Counted from the first letter of the stretch, positions 27,811-37,394 are shown. The stretch: 64,000 nucleotides of DNA from an uncultured Saprospiraceae bacterium (GCA_938016265.1 CALLWB010000018.1:1-64000); one strand, 5' to 3'. A program made the numbers and translations. The notes: generated from the sequence alone by a model not told the origin.

Positions 27811-28125
27811 ATGGTTAACCTGATATTAATCCTTGTCATTCTGGCTTTTGTAGCGATGCTATTTGTCAATATATTTTTCCGGGCACGCGTATTGAAAGTC
27901 TATCAAAAAATGCGAAGAGAAAACCTGGAGATGGATTTGAAAGCTGCTCACTTATTCAATCGCCAACTACTAGAAGAAGAAATCCTTGCCAAGCATCCAA
28001 ACCACAAAGAAGACATCGAAATATTTGTTCACAATATCCGATATTCCATAAGGATGGCCACTGTCTTGATTGCCATTATCACCTTATTTGGTGCGGTTTT
28101 GCTTTTTAATCATCTTTATATGTAG
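27811..28125 (+). CDS. Small membrane protein of unknown function
   Basis: The 104-residue protein has one membrane helix at each end (residues 3-22 and 82-100) separated by a charged helical region rich in Lys, Arg, Glu and His. It begins 7 bp after the DUF3667 gene, so the two are probably one transcript. I recognise no family. Confidence 0.55.
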   Translation: MVNLILILVILAFVAMLFVNIFFRARVLKVYQKMRRENLEMDLKAAHLFNRQLLEEEILAKHPNHKEDIEIFVHNIRYSIRMATVLIAIITLFGAVLLFNHLYM

Positions 28126-28213
28126 TTATTGAGTTATTAGATAATAATAATTTCCCTCTACTTCCTACAAAAATGTCCCTCTACAAAACCTACCCCAGTT
28201 TATTAATTATCAA

Positions 28214-28221
28214 TATATTTG
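28214..28221 (+). promoter_or_regulatory. TAnnTTTG promoter-like box before murB
   Basis: TATATTTG matches the Bacteroidota -7 consensus TAnnTTTG and ends six bases before the murB ATG at 28228, so transcription could begin at or next to the start codon. No clear TTTG at -33 is visible. Confidence 0.35.
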
Positions 28222-28227
28222 TGGACC

Positions 28228-29229
28228 ATGGAACAAAACATTTCATTACAATCCTATAATACGTTTGGCATCGATGTGCATGCCGCCCGATTTGCAACGG
28301 TCCACTCCCTGAAACAGTTGCGGGCTATTCTCCGTAAGGAACAACCCGCGCTCATCCTTGGAGGAGGAAGCAATTTGCTACTAACCAAGAACGTAGAAGG
28401 CCTAGTACTCAAAAATGACTTCCGTGGTATCGAACGACTGAAAGAAACCAAAGACTCAGCAATTGTGCGGTTTGGAGCTGGGGAAAACTGGCACGAAATC
28501 GTCTTGTGGGCCATCGAAAATGGACTCGGCGGCATTGAAAATTTATCCCTGATCCCTGGTACTGTTGGCGCAGCTCCGATTCAGAATATTGGTGCCTATG
28601 GAGTGGAGCTTTGTGATGTGTTTGTGGAACTGGAAGCCATTTACCTAAAGTCTGGCCGAAAACGAGTATTCCACCTTGAAGAATGCAAATTTGGGTACCG
28701 CGACAGTGTGTTTAAGCGGCGATTGAAAGGAAAGGTGTTTATCACTTCAGTATCGCTTAAACTTACTAAGAAACATCAACCCCAATTGAGCTATGGGGCC
28801 ATCGGAAAAGTACTGGAAGAGCAAAGCATCAAAAAACCAACCATCAAGGACGTCAGTGATGCCGTGATTCAAATCCGATCGTCCAAACTTCCAGATCCCA
28901 AAGTACTGGGCAACTCTGGCAGCTTTTTTAAAAATCCAGAAATCAGTGCTGCAAAATTTAAAGTCTTAACAGCCAAATTCCCAGAGGCTGTTCACTATCC
29001 ATTGCCTGATGGCCGATTTAAAATTCCGGCGGGATGGCTCATTGAGCAGTGCGGCTGGAAAGGGAAACGGGTCGGCAATACGGGTGCCCATAAAAACCAG
29101 GCCCTTGTATTGGTCAACTATGATGGGAAGGCAACAGGGAAAGAGGTCTTTGATCTCGCTATGAGTATTCAGGCATCTGTACAATCGAAATTTGATATTT
29201 TGTTGACACCAGAGGTCAATGTTATTTAA
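28228..29229 (+). CDS. murB: UDP-N-acetylenolpyruvoylglucosamine reductase
   Basis: MurB is the FAD enzyme that reduces UDP-GlcNAc-enolpyruvate to UDP-MurNAc in peptidoglycan synthesis. The 333-residue product shows the family motifs YNTFGID, LILGGGSNLL (FAD pyrophosphate), SLIPGTVGAAPIQNIGAYG, FGYRDSVFK, and the C-terminal GNSGSFFKNP with the catalytic Ser and the later Glu region. Length and the motif YRDS fit type I MurB. I chose the ATG at 28228; an in-frame TTG three codons earlier is less likely. It is not next to other mur genes. Confidence 0.95.
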   Translation: MEQNISLQSYNTFGIDVHAARFATVHSLKQLRAILRKEQPALILGGGSNLLLTKNVEGLVLKNDFRGIERLKETKDSAIVRFGAGENWHEIVLWAIENGLGGIENLSLIPGTVGAAPIQNIGAYGVELCDVFVELEAIYLKSGRKRVFHLEECKFGYRDSVFKRRLKGKVFITSVSLKLTKKHQPQLSYGAIGKVLEEQSIKKPTIKDVSDAVIQIRSSKLPDPKVLGNSGSFFKNPEISAAKFKVLTAKFPEAVHYPLPDGRFKIPAGWLIEQCGWKGKRVGNTGAHKNQALVLVNYDGKATGKEVFDLAMSIQASVQSKFDILLTPEVNVI

Positions 29230-29314
29230 GTTTGGCTATTGAGTGTATTGGGTTGTTAAGTTATTGAGTTGACTTAGGATGTTGTCATTTGTAGCGTTTT
29301 CTCCTGCTAGAGTG

Positions 29315-29923
29315 CTAGCGATTTCTTCGTAGAATATTTTGTAGCAGTTTCGCGGTCTTTTCTCCATCTTCCAGGAGCTCGAAGGAAGGAAATTGTCGGG
29401 TTTCCTTATCGATAAAATTGTAGGAACGAAAGGCAATTTCTTCTTTGGTTAAAAAATGAATGACGGTCAGTCCTTCTGGTTGCGCGGAATGTCGGATAGT
29501 GCGAATTTGTTCCCAGGAAAGTTGTTCGCGAATGGTTCGATAGCCATCATCCAAATAGAAATGAATAGCGGTATTGGTGACGTAGTACTTGGTTTTGTTG
29601 TACTTTAGGTAGCGGTTAAATAAAAAATAAGGTGGGATAAAGGCAATAATAAAACTGACGGTCATAATCAGAATGAAGACCGTCCCAAGGATACTTCCCG
29701 TCGTCCAATACACCAAAACACCAGCAATCAGCGGCAGCATAAAAACAACGAGACTATAGAAATATCGAAGGTTCCGCCCCTTGTCCAACTGTGGGTGATC
29801 AATCAGCACCTGAAAACAAGGCGCACCTTCCCACAATACCTTCTCCGTCGGCCCATCAGGACGTTTGTCCTTTTGAGTATATTCGAAATCCAGAATTTTG
29901 TCAGGTTGTTTCTTTTCAGACAT
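29315..29923 (-). CDS. Bacterial PH-domain-like membrane protein
   Basis: The 202-residue protein has a polar N-terminus (about 1-55), two adjacent membrane helices (about 57-100), and a C-terminal beta-rich part (KYYVTNTAIHFYLDDGYR, then TIREQLSWEQI) resembling the bPH2/YdbT-type domain. This type is widespread in bacteria; some members affect envelope stress, but no precise role is known. It is convergent with murB. Confidence 0.6.
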   Translation of the reverse strand: MSEKKQPDKILDFEYTQKDKRPDGPTEKVLWEGAPCFQVLIDHPQLDKGRNLRYFYSLVVFMLPLIAGVLVYWTTGSILGTVFILIMTVSFIIAFIPPYFLFNRYLKYNKTKYYVTNTAIHFYLDDGYRTIREQLSWEQIRTIRHSAQPEGLTVIHFLTKEEIAFRSYNFIDKETRQFPSFELLEDGEKTAKLLQNILRRNR

Positions 29924-29995
29924 TCCAGGGTTTTTGCCTTAGTAGTTAGAAAGGTCGTGTATAAATATACTACGATTTTATCAAAGTGATTCCCT

Positions 29996-30088
29996 CACGA
30001 TCCCGTTGGGTTTTGAATGTGGTCCGACTTTCGGAAGTACAAAAAGCGAAGGAACAGCGAAGGCAGAACACTCCGTGCGATCCATCCT
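29996..30088 (+). repeat. Dispersed repeat, full-length copy (GTGGTCCGACTTTCGG core)
   Basis: CACGATCCC is followed by the core at 30008-30034 and, after a GGAACAGCGA-like middle, the block GTGCGATCCATCCT (30075-30088). The same core, middle and end occur at 62475-62565, and the left half occurs at 15554-15600. The element has no visible coding capacity. It lies in the 345-bp gap 29924-30268, which otherwise shows only low-complexity CTCAC-rich DNA. Confidence 0.85.
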
Positions 30089-30268
30089 TTATGATCCATC
30101 TAGTGCATTAATTCCGCTCACTTCCCACTTCTCACCGCTCACATCTTTTCAACTTCAAGTAAAAAAGTAACGACAATTCCTAGTATAAAATTCAAGTATT
30201 CAAATTTGTGCCTTATATTGGGAATCCTAAATTAATTGGGAAAACTTATACCAATAAAACATTTTACC

Positions 30269-30598
30269 ATGAAAAAAATTGCCTTAATCATAAGCGTATC
30301 CTTGATGTTTGCCCTTTCTTTCTCCATTACTTCTTGTAGCGGAGGAGCGGACAAGCCAAAAATCGAAAAAGCAACAGATAAAAATGGACCGGAATACACT
30401 TCACAATTCCTCTGCCCAATGAGTTGCAAAGGTAGTGGTAGCAAGCTCCCAGGCAAATGCCCTGCTTGTGGCATGGCTTACGTTAAAAATGCCCACTTTG
30501 GACATAATCATGGTGCAGGTGGACATGGTGATCACAGCGGGCATGACCACAGCGGACATGATCACAGCGGGCACGACCATAGTGGCCACAATCACTAA
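30269..30598 (+). CDS. Lipoprotein with heavy-metal-binding domain and His tail
   Basis: I start at the ATG at 30269 (an upstream in-frame TTG at 30236 adds 11 residues). The 109-residue product has a lipoprotein signal (SFSITSCSGG, lipid Cys about 23), then a heavy-metal-associated domain with FLCPM-C and KCPACGM, and a tail in which GHDHS is repeated four times before GHNH (nt about 30524-30595). Such domains occur in metal efflux systems (CusB, copper P-type ATPases). Copper, zinc or nickel binding in the periplasm or at the membrane is likely. There are no efflux genes nearby. Confidence 0.75.
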   Translation: MKKIALIISVSLMFALSFSITSCSGGADKPKIEKATDKNGPEYTSQFLCPMSCKGSGSKLPGKCPACGMAYVKNAHFGHNHGAGGHGDHSGHDHSGHDHSGHDHSGHNH

Positions 30599-30658
30599 TT
30601 GAACCACGTCGGATTCAATCTCTAAGGATTCAATCCAGTATTTTCTAAAATCATTTGA

Positions 30659-31204
30659 ATGGCATCGGCTTTCTCGCATGCCCTAGCGGCAGTGACGTTG
30701 GGCAAACTGTACTCTGGTAAAAAACAAGCAGCAAAATTTTGGGTTTTGGGGATCGTCTGCGGGATTTTTCCTGATTTGGATGTATTGTCCTTTAAGTTTG
30801 GAATTCCTTATTCTCACATGTTCGGCCATCGGGGAATTACCCATTCTTTTTTCTTTGCACTGGTTTTTGGAGGGTTGATTGCTTGGGCATTCTTTAGGGA
30901 AGACATTTATAAAGGTCGGAATCGCTTAAAACTTTGGGCCTACTTTTTTGCTTGTACGGCTTCGCATGGAATATTGGATGCGTTGACGACAGGTGGTCGT
31001 GGGGTTGCTTTTTGGGCACCGTTTAGTGGTGAGCGTATTTTCCTTCCATGGAAAGTAATCCGAGTGTCTCCTATTTCAGTATCTGATTTTTTTGGAGAAT
31101 GGGGAATTCGTGTTTTAAAAAGTGAACTTTACTGGATTGGAATTCCTTGCTTCGTGCTTCTTTTTTCGGTATGGCTGTTCCGCAAACTGATGAGTAGCAA
31201 CTAG
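30659..31204 (+). CDS. YdjM-like inner-membrane metal-dependent hydrolase (DUF457)
   Basis: The 181-residue protein has the conserved pattern of this family: SHALAAVTLG near the start, IFPDLDVLSF, SHMFGHRGITHSFFFAL, and HGILDALTTGGRGVAFWAP. The His/Asp residues in these motifs are typical of a metal site embedded among four hydrophobic helices. The E. coli relatives YdjM and YfhO-type proteins are of uncertain function. It ends convergently with rnc with a 4-bp overlap. Confidence 0.75.
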   Translation: MASAFSHALAAVTLGKLYSGKKQAAKFWVLGIVCGIFPDLDVLSFKFGIPYSHMFGHRGITHSFFFALVFGGLIAWAFFREDIYKGRNRLKLWAYFFACTASHGILDALTTGGRGVAFWAPFSGERIFLPWKVIRVSPISVSDFFGEWGIRVLKSELYWIGIPCFVLLFSVWLFRKLMSSN

Positions 31205-31944
31205 TCCGTTGCTTCCACTCGAACGCCACTTTTCAACAAATTAAGCGCTTTTCTGGAGGCGAGTTGTTCCGCACTTTTCTTGCTAAAATCTTCTGCAATC
31301 CCCATATTTTCATTATCAATAAGCACAGAAACTCTAAATCTGTCCCGATTGTCAAATTTAAATTTAGAAATCACTTTATAAGAAATGGGTTTTTGGTGTT
31401 TTTGGCACCACTCCAGTAGTTGGCTTTTGTAGTTGTCATCAAACGTTTCCAGCCCCTGAATATCCAAGTATCCGCGAAGCAACCGATTGATAATAAACCG
31501 TCTTGTTCTTGTATGTCCACAATCCAGATAGATGGCGCCAATAAAAGCTTCCAACGCATTCCCTAACATAGAATTACTAACAGCATCTACCCCATGTTTG
31601 CGAAGAAATACATCTAATCCCATTTGATCCGCAATCGCGTTTAGGGACTTTCGTTTTACAATTTTAGAGCGCATTTTGGTTAGAAACCCTTCATCTTTCT
31701 TTGGGTATTTCTTGAAGAGGTATTCTGCTACTATCGTGCCCAATACGGCGTCCCCTAGATATTCAAGACGTTCGTTATTTCGGGAATTATTTTCTTTGGA
31801 ATTTTGCGCAAAGGACTTATGCGAAAAAGCAAGGCGATACAATCCCAAATTGCAGGGGATGAATCCTAATATACTACTTAGCGAACGGACGAAATTTCTG
31901 TCCTTCGAAAAGAAATAATTGTAATTTTTTTTAATAAATCTCAA
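31201..31944 (-). CDS. rnc: Ribonuclease III
   Basis: RNase III cuts double-stranded RNA in rRNA and mRNA maturation. The 247-residue protein has the signature NERLEYLGDAVLG (57-69) with catalytic Glu and Asp residues, a second acidic site in GNALEAFIGAIYLD, and a C-terminal dsRNA-binding domain (YKSQLLEWCQKHQKPISYK through AEQLASRKALNLL). The start appears to be a TTG at 31944; no ATG is in frame before it. It follows fabF in the order acpP-fabF-rnc that is common in bacteria. Confidence 0.93.
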   Translation of the reverse strand: MRFIKKNYNYFFSKDRNFVRSLSSILGFIPCNLGLYRLAFSHKSFAQNSKENNSRNNERLEYLGDAVLGTIVAEYLFKKYPKKDEGFLTKMRSKIVKRKSLNAIADQMGLDVFLRKHGVDAVSNSMLGNALEAFIGAIYLDCGHTRTRRFIINRLLRGYLDIQGLETFDDNYKSQLLEWCQKHQKPISYKVISKFKFDNRDRFRVSVLIDNENMGIAEDFSKKSAEQLASRKALNLLKSGVRVEATD

Positions 31945-32102
31945 AAAAACGGCTTTAAATACATTAAAATACGTATAAGATTGTACTCCGTACGACCTTA
32001 TTTTGTTTCATTTAATTGGGGTTAAAGCCTGAAATGGGAATTCAATTTAACAAAAATATCGTAAACCTGTTATATATCCGTTGAAATAAAACCAGTTATG
32101 GT

Positions 32103-33350
32103 CTATATTTTTTTGTAAATCACGGAAGAATTATGACCTCCAAAGCCAAATGTATTGGTCAATGCAGCTCTGATTTCTCTTTTTTGAGGTTTGTCGAACG
32201 TAAAATTTAATCGGGAATCGAATGCTGGATCATCTGTGAAATGATTGATCGTTGGAGGGACTATTTGATGGTGGAGTGCAAATATACAGGCTATCGACTC
32301 AATCGCCCCTGCCGCACCCAACAGATGTCCTGTCATGGATTTGGTGGAACTAATATTCAAATCAAAAGCACTATCTCCAAAAACACCAAGGATGCCTTTT
32401 ATTTCTGCTATATCGCCAAGGGGAGTAGATGTACCATGTGTATTGATATAATCAATATCCGCTGGCTGAAGTCCTGCATCTTCCAGCGCCAACTCCATAA
32501 CTTTTTTTGCTCCCAGTCCTTCAGGGTGAGGGGCGGTGATGTGGTGTGCGTCTCCAGTTGCTGCGCTTCCTGCCACTTCTGCGTAGATGGTAGCGCCTCT
32601 CTTAACGGCATGTTCGTATTCTTCCAAGATTAATGCGCCTGCGCCTTCGCCTAGTACAAATCCATTGCGGTCCTTGTCATAAGGTCTTGAAGCTGTAGCT
32701 GGATCATCGTTTTGTTGAGAAAGGGCGCGCAATGCATTGAATCCGCCTATTCCTGTAATAGAAACGGCAGCTTCTGAACCTCCTGTTACCATGATATCAG
32801 CCTTTCCTAATCGAATTAAATCGAAAGAATTGGAGATTGCGTGAGAAGAAGATGCGCAAGCAGAAACGGTGGAATAATTTGGCCCTCTCAAACCATGTTT
32901 GATAGAGATGTGCCCTGCGGCGATATCCACAATCATTTTAGGTACAAGGAAAGGATTGAAACGTGGTGTTCCATTCCCATTAGCAAATCCAATAATTTCT
33001 TGTTCTAGCGTGGTGATACCACCGATACCTGCTCCCCAGACAACGCCTGCACGATCAGGATCAATATTCTCCTTATTCAACCCTGCATGTTGGAGTGCTT
33101 CGTCTGCTGCAACTACGGCATACTGCGAAAACGGATCCAACTTTCTTGCCTCTTTACGCTCCATAAATTGCGTGGGATCAAAATTTTTGACCTCACAAGC
33201 AAAAGTTGTTTTAAACTTTGAAGCATCAAAGTGGGTAATAGGAGCAGCACCGCTCACTCCATTCAACAATCCATCCCAGTATTCTGACGCAGTATTGCCT
33301 ATAGCAGTTAATGCGCCCAACCCTGTAACGACTACTCTTCTAGTTTTCAT
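32103..33350 (-). CDS. fabF: 3-oxoacyl-ACP synthase II
   Basis: This is the elongating beta-ketoacyl-ACP synthase of fatty acid synthesis. At 415 residues it has normal length. The active-site Cys165 lies in SACASSSH, His305 in THGTSTPLGD, Lys337 in STKSMTGH and His342 in GHLLGAAGA, so the Cys-His-His set is intact. It sits between acpP and rnc on the minus strand. Confidence 0.97.
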   Translation of the reverse strand: MKTRRVVVTGLGALTAIGNTASEYWDGLLNGVSGAAPITHFDASKFKTTFACEVKNFDPTQFMERKEARKLDPFSQYAVVAADEALQHAGLNKENIDPDRAGVVWGAGIGGITTLEQEIIGFANGNGTPRFNPFLVPKMIVDIAAGHISIKHGLRGPNYSTVSACASSSHAISNSFDLIRLGKADIMVTGGSEAAVSITGIGGFNALRALSQQNDDPATASRPYDKDRNGFVLGEGAGALILEEYEHAVKRGATIYAEVAGSAATGDAHHITAPHPEGLGAKKVMELALEDAGLQPADIDYINTHGTSTPLGDIAEIKGILGVFGDSAFDLNISSTKSMTGHLLGAAGAIESIACIFALHHQIVPPTINHFTDDPAFDSRLNFTFDKPQKREIRAALTNTFGFGGHNSSVIYKKI

Positions 33351-33538
33351 GAGAAGTAATTTTGGAATTTGCGATCAGTGTAAATCGACCTGGGAGTATT
33401 GCTCGTCAGAAGGTATTAATATTTAATGTCTCAAAAAAAATCGATCTACGAATTTTCATGAAAATTAATACCCTTGAAGTCGATGGATCTTCAGGAAAAA
33501 AGAAATGTGCAGCAGATTGCTCTGCTGCCACTAGGAAA

Positions 33539-33775
33539 TTATTTTACTTCGTTCTCCAGGTAACTTACTGCCTGGCCAACGGTTTGAATAGTTTCTGCTT
33601 TTTCATCAGGAATCGAAATGCTAAATTCTTTTTCGAATTCCATGATTAGTTCTACAGTATCTAATGAATCTGCTCCAAGATCATTGGTGAAGCTTGCTTC
33701 ATTAGTTACTTCTGAACTGTCTACACCCAATTTATCAACGATAATTTTGGTTACTTTTTCTGTGATATTTGACAT
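33539..33775 (-). CDS. acpP: Acyl carrier protein
   Basis: This 78-residue acidic helical protein carries the phosphopantetheine attachment site [10 protein letters not shown] at Ser37. It is the acyl carrier of fatty acid synthesis and lies directly upstream of fabF, with a 188-bp gap. Confidence 0.97.
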   Translation of the reverse strand: MSNITEKVTKIIVDKLGVDSSEVTNEASFTNDLGADSLDTVELIMEFEKEFSISIPDEKAETIQTVGQAVSYLENEVK

Positions 33776-34174
33776 AATTCGTCAGTTTGTTTACAATTGA
33801 ACTGCAAAATAAGGGATAAGAAAATTGATTACCAAATTTAAACCGACTTTTCATTATGTATTCAAAAATAGGCTACCGAATTCGGTAGCGTAATTGCTTG
33901 CAATTCAAAATTTTCCTTTTCAAAAAGGCATTATTAAGAAATAAAATAAGTTAATACAAAGACATTCTACAGTTAACATTTTCTTTACATTGTGCCGTTA
34001 GCTTTGCAGAGTTTTGTCTGTATTTCTTATTCAATTGTAATATTACGATAATCATTCCAACTTTTTTAGTTTTTGATTTTCTTTTGTTATTGTTAGCTTT
34101 ACACAAAGTAATATTTGTATATTTTTTCTTAAAAGCAGGCTTCCTTCTGGGCAGCCTGAAAACAACCGAATTAT
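33776..34174. promoter_or_regulatory. Divergent acpP/pyk intergenic region with perfect palindrome
   Basis: The 399-bp gap separates two divergent housekeeping genes and must hold both promoters. A perfect 18-bp palindrome, GCTACCGAATTCGGTAGC, lies at 33872-33889, about 97 bp upstream of acpP. It is not followed by a T-run, so an operator is as likely as a hairpin. The rest is AT-rich with no motif I can support. Confidence 0.45.
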
Positions 34175-35608
34175 ATGGAGTTAAGTAAATTTCAACGAAC
34201 GAAAATTGTAGCAACTGTTGGCCCTGCGTCTGAGGGATATACAAATTTACTGGAGTTGGTTAGAGCTGGAGTGGATGTCTTTCGACTAAATTTTTCGCAC
34301 GGTTCTCATGAAGATCATCAAAAAACAATCAACCACATTCATTATATCAACAACAAGTACAACACCCACATTGCTATTCTTGCAGATCTTCAAGGACCTA
34401 AGCTCCGTGTTGGAAAAATGAAAGATGGCGGTATCCCAATTGAGCCAGGAGACGTGCTTACTTTCACAAATGAACCTTGCATTGGCACTAAGGAAAAGAT
34501 ATATATGAGCTATGAAACCTTCGCTAAAGATGTAGAGCCCGGCGAGAAAGTGCTCGTAGATGACGGAAAAATCGAATTGGAGGTATTGACTACAGATAAT
34601 AAAAATACGGCTACCCTGAAGGTGCTGTTTGGCAATAAACTAAGTTCGAATAAAGGGGTCAACCTGCCACAAACAAAAATATCACTCCCCTCTCTTACCG
34701 AAAAGGATCGAAAGGACTTAGATTTCATTCTTACTCAAAATGTGAACTGGATCGCGTTGTCCTTTGTGCGGTCTCCTGATGACATCGTTGATTTGAGAAA
34801 GCGGATAAAAGCAAAAAATCACAACGCTAAAATCATATCGAAAATCGAAAAACCAGAAGCAATCGATGCCCTGGAAGAAATTATTGATATCTCTGATGGA
34901 GTCATGGTCGCCAGAGGCGATCTTGGCGTCGAGGTGCCCATGGAAAAACTGCCCCTCCTTCAAAAAAATATTATTTCCCTTTGTATGAAAAAGGCAAAAC
35001 CAGTGATCGTTGCTACGCAGATGATGGACAGCATGATTCACAATCCTAGCCCTACCCGTGCAGAAATAATAGACGTCGCAAATGCCGTAATCGACGGGAC
35101 AGACGCCGTAATGCTAAGTGGAGAAACCTCGGTTGGCGATCACCCCGTGAAAGTAATCGAAGCGGTACAAAAGATAATTGATGAAGCAGAAAAGCATGAA
35201 AGCATCTACTACAGAGGCAACCAGCCTGAGAGAACCTCTCCAACGTTTATGTCGGATGCTATCTGCTACAATTCATGCAAAGTGGCAAACGTAGTTAATG
35301 CAAAAACGATCATCGGAATGACCAAATCAGGCTACACCGCTTTTCTTGTTTCCAGTTGCCGACCTAAATGCAGTATTTTCATTTTTTCTGACGATATGAC
35401 AATTTTGTCTACGCTAAATCTGGTGTGGGGAATCCGTGGATTCTACTACGACAAATTTACTACGACAGATGACACCATCCACGACGTTCAACAAATTTTG
35501 AGGTCTGCAGGTCTACTAGAGCCAGGTGACGTTGTTGTAAATACGGGCAGCATGCCATTGAAAGCAAGGCTTAGAACCAACATGCTAAAAATCAGTGTAG
35601 TCGAATAA
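34175..35608 (+). CDS. pyk: Pyruvate kinase
   Basis: The enzyme converts phosphoenolpyruvate and ADP to pyruvate and ATP in glycolysis. The 477-residue protein has RTKIVATVGPAS at the start, FRLNFSHG, the substrate-site ISKIEKPEAI, MVARGDLGVEVP, and VATQMMDSM followed by PTRAEIIDVANAVIDGTDA. This is the complete order of motifs of the family. It diverges from acpP. Confidence 0.96.
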   Translation: MELSKFQRTKIVATVGPASEGYTNLLELVRAGVDVFRLNFSHGSHEDHQKTINHIHYINNKYNTHIAILADLQGPKLRVGKMKDGGIPIEPGDVLTFTNEPCIGTKEKIYMSYETFAKDVEPGEKVLVDDGKIELEVLTTDNKNTATLKVLFGNKLSSNKGVNLPQTKISLPSLTEKDRKDLDFILTQNVNWIALSFVRSPDDIVDLRKRIKAKNHNAKIISKIEKPEAIDALEEIIDISDGVMVARGDLGVEVPMEKLPLLQKNIISLCMKKAKPVIVATQMMDSMIHNPSPTRAEIIDVANAVIDGTDAVMLSGETSVGDHPVKVIEAVQKIIDEAEKHESIYYRGNQPERTSPTFMSDAICYNSCKVANVVNAKTIIGMTKSGYTAFLVSSCRPKCSIFIFSDDMTILSTLNLVWGIRGFYYDKFTTTDDTIHDVQQILRSAGLLEPGDVVVNTGSMPLKARLRTNMLKISVVE

Positions 35609-35618
35609 CCTAACAACA

Positions 35619-35663
35619 CTTCGAGATTTAATGAAGCTCGAAGCCATATTTTGATCCTTTTTT
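35619..35663 (+). terminator. Weak terminator-like hairpin after pyk
   Basis: CTTCGAG (35619-35625) pairs with CTCGAAG (35637-35643), followed after a few bases by a T-rich tract (35649-35663). The offset T-run makes this a weak prediction. The rest of the 35609-35978 gap shows no gene or repeat. Confidence 0.35.
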
Positions 35664-35978
35664 CTTAAATTGATAATTATTCCAGAAAAAGAAACAAGTA
35701 AAATATTGTCAGGATAAACCAAGACACCAACCTTTTATAGTTATATCAAAAGTTAAATTATAAATACTAAACTCGATAAAATTAGGTATTTACGAAACTT
35801 TTGATTTGCTTTATTGTGTAAAACACTAGTTTGAAACCCCTCTCCTGATTGTAATCTCATAAATATTTTTCATAAATTGTTTTACCACAAGGAAATAAAT
35901 AGTTGGACGCCACTCCGGTGATATCTGGTCATTTATTAGAAATTATTGTTAATCAGTAGTCGTTTAGGTATTTGTATC

Positions 35979-37031
35979 ATGAATATAAATTTGTTAAGAG
36001 AAGTTTGTGAAATAGCTGGAGCTCCCGGCTTCGAAAATCCCATCAGAGAATTAATCGAAAAAGAAGTCACCCCTCTTGTAGATGAAGTCCAAATTGACAA
36101 TATGGGGAATTTAATCGCCATAAAAAGAGGAAAAAGTGACGCCAAAATAATGGTTGCTGCCCATATGGACGAAATTGGTTTTATGGTCACTCATATCGAT
36201 GAAGACGGATTCATTCGTTTTCACACCTTGGGTGGATTTGATCCTAAAACATTGACCGCTCAACGAGTCATCATCCACGGAGAAAAAGATGTGATTGGAG
36301 TAATGGGATCAAAGCCGATCCATTTGATGACCCCAGAAGATCGAAATAAACCACTTAGAACACAAGACTTTTTTATTGATACTGGAATGCCTCCCGAAGA
36401 GGTAAGCAAGCTAATCTCTATTGGCAACCCAATCACCAGAGAACGAAAATTGATCGAAATGGGAAATTGCGTCAACTGCAAATCCATAGACAATCGAGTT
36501 TCCGTGTTTGTCCTCCTCGAAACACTCCGAAACCTCAAAGATAAAGACATCGACTGCGACCTGTATGGCGTTTTTTCTGTACAAGAAGAAATTGGAATCC
36601 GAGGCGCTTCCGTCGCTGCTCAATCCATCAACCCCGACTTCGGGCTAGGTCTTGACACCACAATTGCCTTCGATGTACCTGGCGCTAAACCACACGAGAT
36701 GGTCACTGCTCTGGGAGCTGGAACAGCCATCAAAATCATGGATAGCTCTGTCGTCTCTGATTATCGAATGGTCAAGTTTCTAAAAACAACCGCAGACAAA
36801 CACCACATAAAATGGCAACCAGAAGTCTTAACGGGCGGAGGAACGGACACTGCTGCTGTCCAAAGAAGGGGCAAAAATGGATCCATTGCGGGCGCGATAT
36901 CCATCCCAACACGACACATCCATCAGGTCATTGAAATGGCGCACAAAGAAGACATCATGAATTCCATCGCCCTCCTTGAACATGCCATCGTAGAAATGAC
37001 CAGCTATGACTGGAGTTTTAAAGCCAAATAA
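35979..37031 (+). CDS. M42-family metallo-aminopeptidase
   Basis: I chose the ATG at 35979 (MNINLLREV); the longer frame from a TTG at 35946 adds 11 residues that fit no homologue. The 350-residue protein has the dimetal site of M42 peptidases: AAHMDEIGF (His and Asp), the catalytic Glu pair in VQEEIGIRGA, GLDTTIAFD, and the final SIPTRHIH. These are cytosolic tetrahedral aminopeptidases that trim peptides. The next gene starts directly after the stop, so the two are co-transcribed. Confidence 0.9.
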   Translation: MNINLLREVCEIAGAPGFENPIRELIEKEVTPLVDEVQIDNMGNLIAIKRGKSDAKIMVAAHMDEIGFMVTHIDEDGFIRFHTLGGFDPKTLTAQRVIIHGEKDVIGVMGSKPIHLMTPEDRNKPLRTQDFFIDTGMPPEEVSKLISIGNPITRERKLIEMGNCVNCKSIDNRVSVFVLLETLRNLKDKDIDCDLYGVFSVQEEIGIRGASVAAQSINPDFGLGLDTTIAFDVPGAKPHEMVTALGAGTAIKIMDSSVVSDYRMVKFLKTTADKHHIKWQPEVLTGGGTDTAAVQRRGKNGSIAGAISIPTRHIHQVIEMAHKEDIMNSIALLEHAIVEMTSYDWSFKAK

Positions 37032-37274
37032 ATGTGGAAAGAAGAAAACAATAAACTCAACCGCTCCTTCAAGTTTAAAAACTTCAGAGAGGCCTTTTCT
37101 TTTATGACTGAAGTCGCTTTTCATGCGAAAAAAATGGATCATCACCCAGATTGGAGCAACGTTTACAACACCGTAAACATCCACCTAAATACACATGATG
37201 CCGGGGGAATTGTCACCCAAAAAGACAAAGACCTAGCTGAAAAAATCGACCAGGTCTTTGCTAAGTATAGTTAA
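37032..37274 (+). CDS. 4a-hydroxytetrahydrobiopterin dehydratase
   Basis: This 80-residue pterin-4a-carbinolamine dehydratase shows the characteristic motif [16 protein letters not shown], with the two catalytic histidines, near residues 36-52. It regenerates pterin cofactors or acts on related pterins. It starts on the base after the M42 peptidase stop codon, so the two are translated from one transcript. Confidence 0.9.
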   Translation: MWKEENNKLNRSFKFKNFREAFSFMTEVAFHAKKMDHHPDWSNVYNTVNIHLNTHDAGGIVTQKDKDLAEKIDQVFAKYS

Positions 37275-37314
37275 GTAACCGCGAACTAATATCAAGTACG
37301 ATCATCCTGTACGA

Positions 37315-37351
37315 TAAGTCCTTAGCTCCTTAGCGACTTTGCGTTTTAAAA
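37315..37351 (+). repeat. TTTGCGTTT-type dispersed sequence
   Basis: A stretch reading CTTAGCTCCTTAGCGACTTT then GCGTTTTAAA resembles the two copies of TCTCTGCGTTTAATAA at 62619-62644 and 62667-62693. Sequences of this kind are frequent between genes in Bacteroidota, as I remember it. Confidence 0.4.
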
Positions 37352-37394
37352 ACTCTCGAAACAAAACCATACCTTGATTAATTCTATTCTCCAC

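Noticed and set aside
33951-34244. 97-codon minus-strand frame between acpP and pyk
   Set aside because: It overlaps the pyk start and has no motif; the strand and position fit a promoter region, not a gene.
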